Shown here: piece after piece, positions 61,618 through 64,000 of the stretch
How positions within the stretch are numbered: position 1 is the stretch's first letter
Layout of the letters: every line of letters starts with the position of its first letter
NCBI RefSeq assembly: GCF_024758705.1
Contig: NZ_CP096971.1
Coordinates: 3,439,501 to 3,503,500, forward strand
Reading direction: 5' to 3'
DNA: 64,000 nt
DNA from: Sphingomonas sp. SUN019
GTDB lineage: Bacteria; Pseudomonadota; Alphaproteobacteria; Sphingomonadales; Sphingomonadaceae
Made by a program: the position numbers and the translations under genes
Notes under the pieces: model-generated
Told to the model about the DNA's origin: nothing
What the model saw: only the letters and a program-made list of their open reading frames with translations
The model's database searches: none

Positions 61618-61697
61618 GGAAAAGGCGCTCCCTCCAGATGGAATGAGCGCCTTTCCCTAAACGTCAATCGGGCGGATGCAACCGCCCGATGTGCCGG

Positions 61698-62228
61698 TCA
61701 CCGGCCGCCGGGGTTCTTGCAATTGTCGTACTGGCCCTTCTTGCAGGTCGGATACGACTTCAGCGGAGCCGGAGCAGGATACGCCTGATCGGGCGACAAC
61801 GCGGGCTGGAAGCGCACGGTTGCGCCCGGTGCGGGCGTGCCCTGCGTCGCCGGGCCTGCGGGCTGATAGCCGCCTGAGGGGTCGGCTGCGTTCGGATCGC
61901 CTGCCGCGGCTGGGGCGGGAGCCGCCGTCGGCGCCATCGCGGGATCGCCCGCCGGTGCTGGCGGAGCCTGCATCGCAGGATCGGCGGCCGGGGCGGGCGC
62001 AGCCGGATCGGCAGGCGCGGGCGCAGGTGCGGCCGGATCGGCTGGCGGTGTGGTCATCGTGTCAGCGGCGGGGGGCGTCGCCGCGTCGGCCGGGGGCGGC
62101 GCGGTCTGGTCGGTCGGTGCAGGCGCTTCGCCAGCAGGTGCGGGCTGCGTGGTCTGGTCCTGCGCGATGGCCGGAACGGCGACTGGAACGGCGATTACCG
62201 CCGCGGCGGCCAGAAGAAACGATTTCAT
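61698..62228 (-). CDS. Pro/Ala-rich secreted protein
   Basis: 176-residue protein with a signal peptide (MKSFLLAAAAVIAVPVAVPAIAQ), a long Pro/Ala/Asp low-complexity region (PADPAAPAPAPADP repeats) and a C-terminal end with two Cys (PTCKKGQYDNCKN). Start at 62228 has AAAGGAGAG upstream. Function unknown; possibly a periplasmic or cell-wall linker protein. Confidence 0.72.
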   Translation of the reverse strand: MKSFLLAAAAVIAVPVAVPAIAQDQTTQPAPAGEAPAPTDQTAPPPADAATPPAADTMTTPPADPAAPAPAPADPAAPAPAADPAMQAPPAPAGDPAMAPTAAPAPAAAGDPNAADPSGGYQPAGPATQGTPAPGATVRFQPALSPDQAYPAPAPLKSYPTCKKGQYDNCKNPGGR

Positions 62229-62340
62229 GCGGAACTCTCCTTTTGGGAACGACAGAAACGTCGAATTACGCGTGCTGGCCAACGCGCAAGTTCCGGGAAG
62301 GGTCCATCGTTTCGTTAGCGATTCGAGATAGGGCGAATGA

Positions 62341-63033
62341 TTACGCGCCCGAATCGAGTGCGTAACCGGCCGAACGTACGGTGCGGATGATGTCGGGACG
62401 TCCGCCGTCGTTGATCGCCTTGCGTAGCCGACGGATGTGAACGTCGACCGTCCGGCTCTCGATATCGCTGTCATGGCCCCATACCGCGTCGAGCAGACGC
62501 TCGCGCGAGAACACCCAGCCGGGATGCTCCAGGAAATGCTTCAGCAGGCGGAATTCGGTCGGTCCGAGCGGGATGAATTCGCCCGAACGACGGACCTTGT
62601 GCCCGACAGTATCCATCTCGAGATCACCGTAGATCAGCGATTCGCCTGCAAGCCCTGGCCGTACCCGCCGCAGCACCGCGCCGACGCGCGCGACCAGTTC
62701 GCGCGGCGAAAACGGCTTGGTGACGTAATCGTCCGCGCCCGTCTCGAGCCCACGGACGCGATCTTCCTCTTCACCACGCGCGGTGAGCATGATGATCGGC
62801 ACGTTCTGCGTTTCGGGCGTGCGGCGCAGCCGGCGGCAGACCTCGATTCCCGAAATCCCTTCGACCATCCAGTCGAGCAGGACGATGTCGGGCACCTTTT
62901 CGCGCGCCAGCAGCAGCGCCTCCTCCCCATCGATCGTGTGCGCGATCTCAAAATCCTCGCGCTTGAAATGCCAGATCAACAGTTCGGCGAGGCTGGAATC
63001 ATCCTCAACCAACAACATACGGGCGCGTGCCAT
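62341..63033 (-). CDS. phoB: phosphate-responsive transcriptional regulator PhoB
   Basis: 230-residue OmpR-family response regulator. The receiver phospho-acceptor is Asp54 (VLLDWMVEGISG); the C-terminal winged helix has FRLLKHFLEHPGWVFSRERLLDAVWG and RTVDVHIRRLRKAI. Downstream of phoU in the pho/pst cluster. The cognate kinase PhoR is not in the window. Confidence 0.94.
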   Translation of the reverse strand: MARARMLLVEDDSSLAELLIWHFKREDFEIAHTIDGEEALLLAREKVPDIVLLDWMVEGISGIEVCRRLRRTPETQNVPIIMLTARGEEEDRVRGLETGADDYVTKPFSPRELVARVGAVLRRVRPGLAGESLIYGDLEMDTVGHKVRRSGEFIPLGPTEFRLLKHFLEHPGWVFSRERLLDAVWGHDSDIESRTVDVHIRRLRKAINDGGRPDIIRTVRSAGYALDSGA

Positions 63034-63044
63034 CGTACTTCCTC

Positions 63045-63734
63045 TCAGTCGTATTCGGGCTTTTCGCGATCGGCCATCTGTGTGCCGGTCGCAGCGAAAT
63101 AAACCATTTCGGCGACGTTCGTCGCATGATCGCCGATGCGTTCAAGGTTCTTCGCAACGAACAGCAAATGCGCGACCTGACTGATCGTTTTCGGATTTTC
63201 GACCATGTGCGTGACGAGCGTGCGGAAGATGCTGTCGTAGAAATCGTCCAGCGCATTGTCGCGTTCGACGATCTCGATCGCGGCGTCCGCGTCGCGAGCG
63301 GCGAAGGCGTCGAGGATGTCGTGGACCATTTCCGACGCCATCTTCGCCATCGCGGGCAGTATCGAGATCGGCTCGATACGGTGTTCGCTCTCGATCATCG
63401 GCACGCGCTTCGCGATGTTCTTGGCGTAATCGCCGATCCGCTCGACCACTGCGGCGATCTTCAGCGCGGCGACGACTTCGCGCAGGTCGTTCGCCATCGG
63501 GGCGCGCAACGCGATGATGCGCACCGCCATTTTCTCGACCTCGGCCTCGATCGCGTCGATCTTCTTGTCGTCGGCCTTTACCTGCGCGGCGAGTTCCAGG
63601 TCGCCGCGCTGCAAAGCCTTCATCGCGCCCGCGATCGCTTCCTCGGCCAGTCCACCCATCTGGCTGATGAGCCCGCGGATTTCCCCGATGTCGTTGTCGA
63701 ACGCCTTGACGGTATGTTCCTGGCCGGTCGCCAT
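63045..63734 (-). CDS. phoU: phosphate signalling protein PhoU
   Basis: 229-residue all-helical protein with two PhoU repeats (about residues 18-105 and 120-210). It links the Pst transporter to PhoR/PhoB. The gene lies between pstB and phoB. Confidence 0.95.
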   Translation of the reverse strand: MATGQEHTVKAFDNDIGEIRGLISQMGGLAEEAIAGAMKALQRGDLELAAQVKADDKKIDAIEAEVEKMAVRIIALRAPMANDLREVVAALKIAAVVERIGDYAKNIAKRVPMIESEHRIEPISILPAMAKMASEMVHDILDAFAARDADAAIEIVERDNALDDFYDSIFRTLVTHMVENPKTISQVAHLLFVAKNLERIGDHATNVAEMVYFAATGTQMADREKPEYD

Positions 63735-63750
63735 GCTCTGTTCCCCTCAC

Positions 63751-64000
63751 TCAGCCGTAGCGGCCGGTGATATAGTCCTTGGTGCGCTCCTGGCGCGGGT
63801 TCGTGAAGATGTCTGACGTATCGCCGTATTCGACCAATTGGCCGAGGTGGAAGAAGGCGGTCTTCTGGCTGACGCGCGCCGCCTGCTGCATATTGTGCGT
63901 GACGATGACGATCGCATAGCGGCCGCGCAGTTCGTGGATCAGTTCCTCGATCTTGGCGGTGGCGATCGGATCGAGCGCGCTGCACGGCTCGTCCATCAGG
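63751..64000 (-). CDS. pstB: phosphate ABC transporter ATP-binding protein PstB, 3' part only
   Basis: C-terminal 83 residues of PstB; the 5' part lies beyond the window. Visible are the Walker B end DEPCSALDP, the H-loop [13 protein letters not shown] and the C-terminal [22 protein letters not shown], diagnostic of PstB. Confidence 0.95.
   Translation of the reverse strand, partial: LMDEPCSALDPIATAKIEELIHELRGRYAIVIVTHNMQQAARVSQKTAFFHLGQLVEYGDTSDIFTNPRQERTKDYITGRYG

Overview
This 64 kb window looks like chromosomal DNA of a sphingomonad (order Sphingomonadales, probably Sphingomonas or a close relative). The evidence is high G+C coding sequence with dense, overlapping genes, families typical of the group (UrcA, DUF1465, DUF2794, DUF1178, a SWIB protein, a large TonB-dependent receptor), TamA/TamB, and ilv/leu and pstB-phoU-phoB arrangements common in Alphaproteobacteria. 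No rRNA, CRISPR array, intact transposase or prophage was seen. Genus-level assignment is inference from gene content.

Layout. 1-7 kb: carbon-storage genes (a 5'-truncated WS/DGAT wax-ester/TAG synthase, a phasin, a secreted amidohydrolase, then on the minus strand a class III PHA synthase pair phaE-phaC with a GNAT and an alpha/beta hydrolase). 7-15 kb: an RND efflux operon (adaptor, pump, outer-membrane channel) with enoyl-CoA hydratase and acyl-CoA dehydrogenase genes upstream. 15-23 kb: tamA-tamB and a Baeyer-Villiger-type flavin monooxygenase. 23-28 kb: a signalling module (c-di-GMP phosphodiesterase, TPR hybrid histidine kinase, lone receiver) preceded by an intergenic region with a perfect CtrA-type box and a 17-codon micro-gene. 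28-31 kb: methyltransferase, comF, grxC, a nitrilase-family amidase, DUF1178 and tRNA-Arg(CCU). 31-32.6 kb: a broken polymorphic-toxin-like gene with an intact overlapping partner that may be its immunity gene. 32.6-40 kb: a palindromic repeat, SWIB and Tudor-like small proteins, S-formylglutathione hydrolase, a TonB receptor and a pterin operon (folE, a FolM/PTR1-type reductase, folB).

40-50 kb: branched-chain amino acid biosynthesis (leuA with a candidate leader/attenuator; ilvBNC with two copies of an 83-bp palindromic repeat in its junctions), a BLUF photoreceptor, YceI, a TonB-like protein, and miaA and serB whose 5' ends overlap head to head. 50-64 kb: a LysR/nitronate monooxygenase/NTF2 operon, gamma carbonic anhydrase, an LplT-like transporter, pgsA-moaD-moaE, a fasciclin lipoprotein, OxyR, a TSUP transporter, epsC-DUF2794, an SDR, a Pro/Ala-rich secreted protein, phoB, phoU and the 3' end of pstB at the right edge.

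The most interesting parts are the micro-gene with the CtrA-like box at 23.3-23.5 kb, the decayed toxin/immunity cassette next to the tRNA, the ilv-junction repeats (one of which reaches into the start of ilvN), the leuA leader, and an 11-bp-periodic motif found in two distant intergenic regions.
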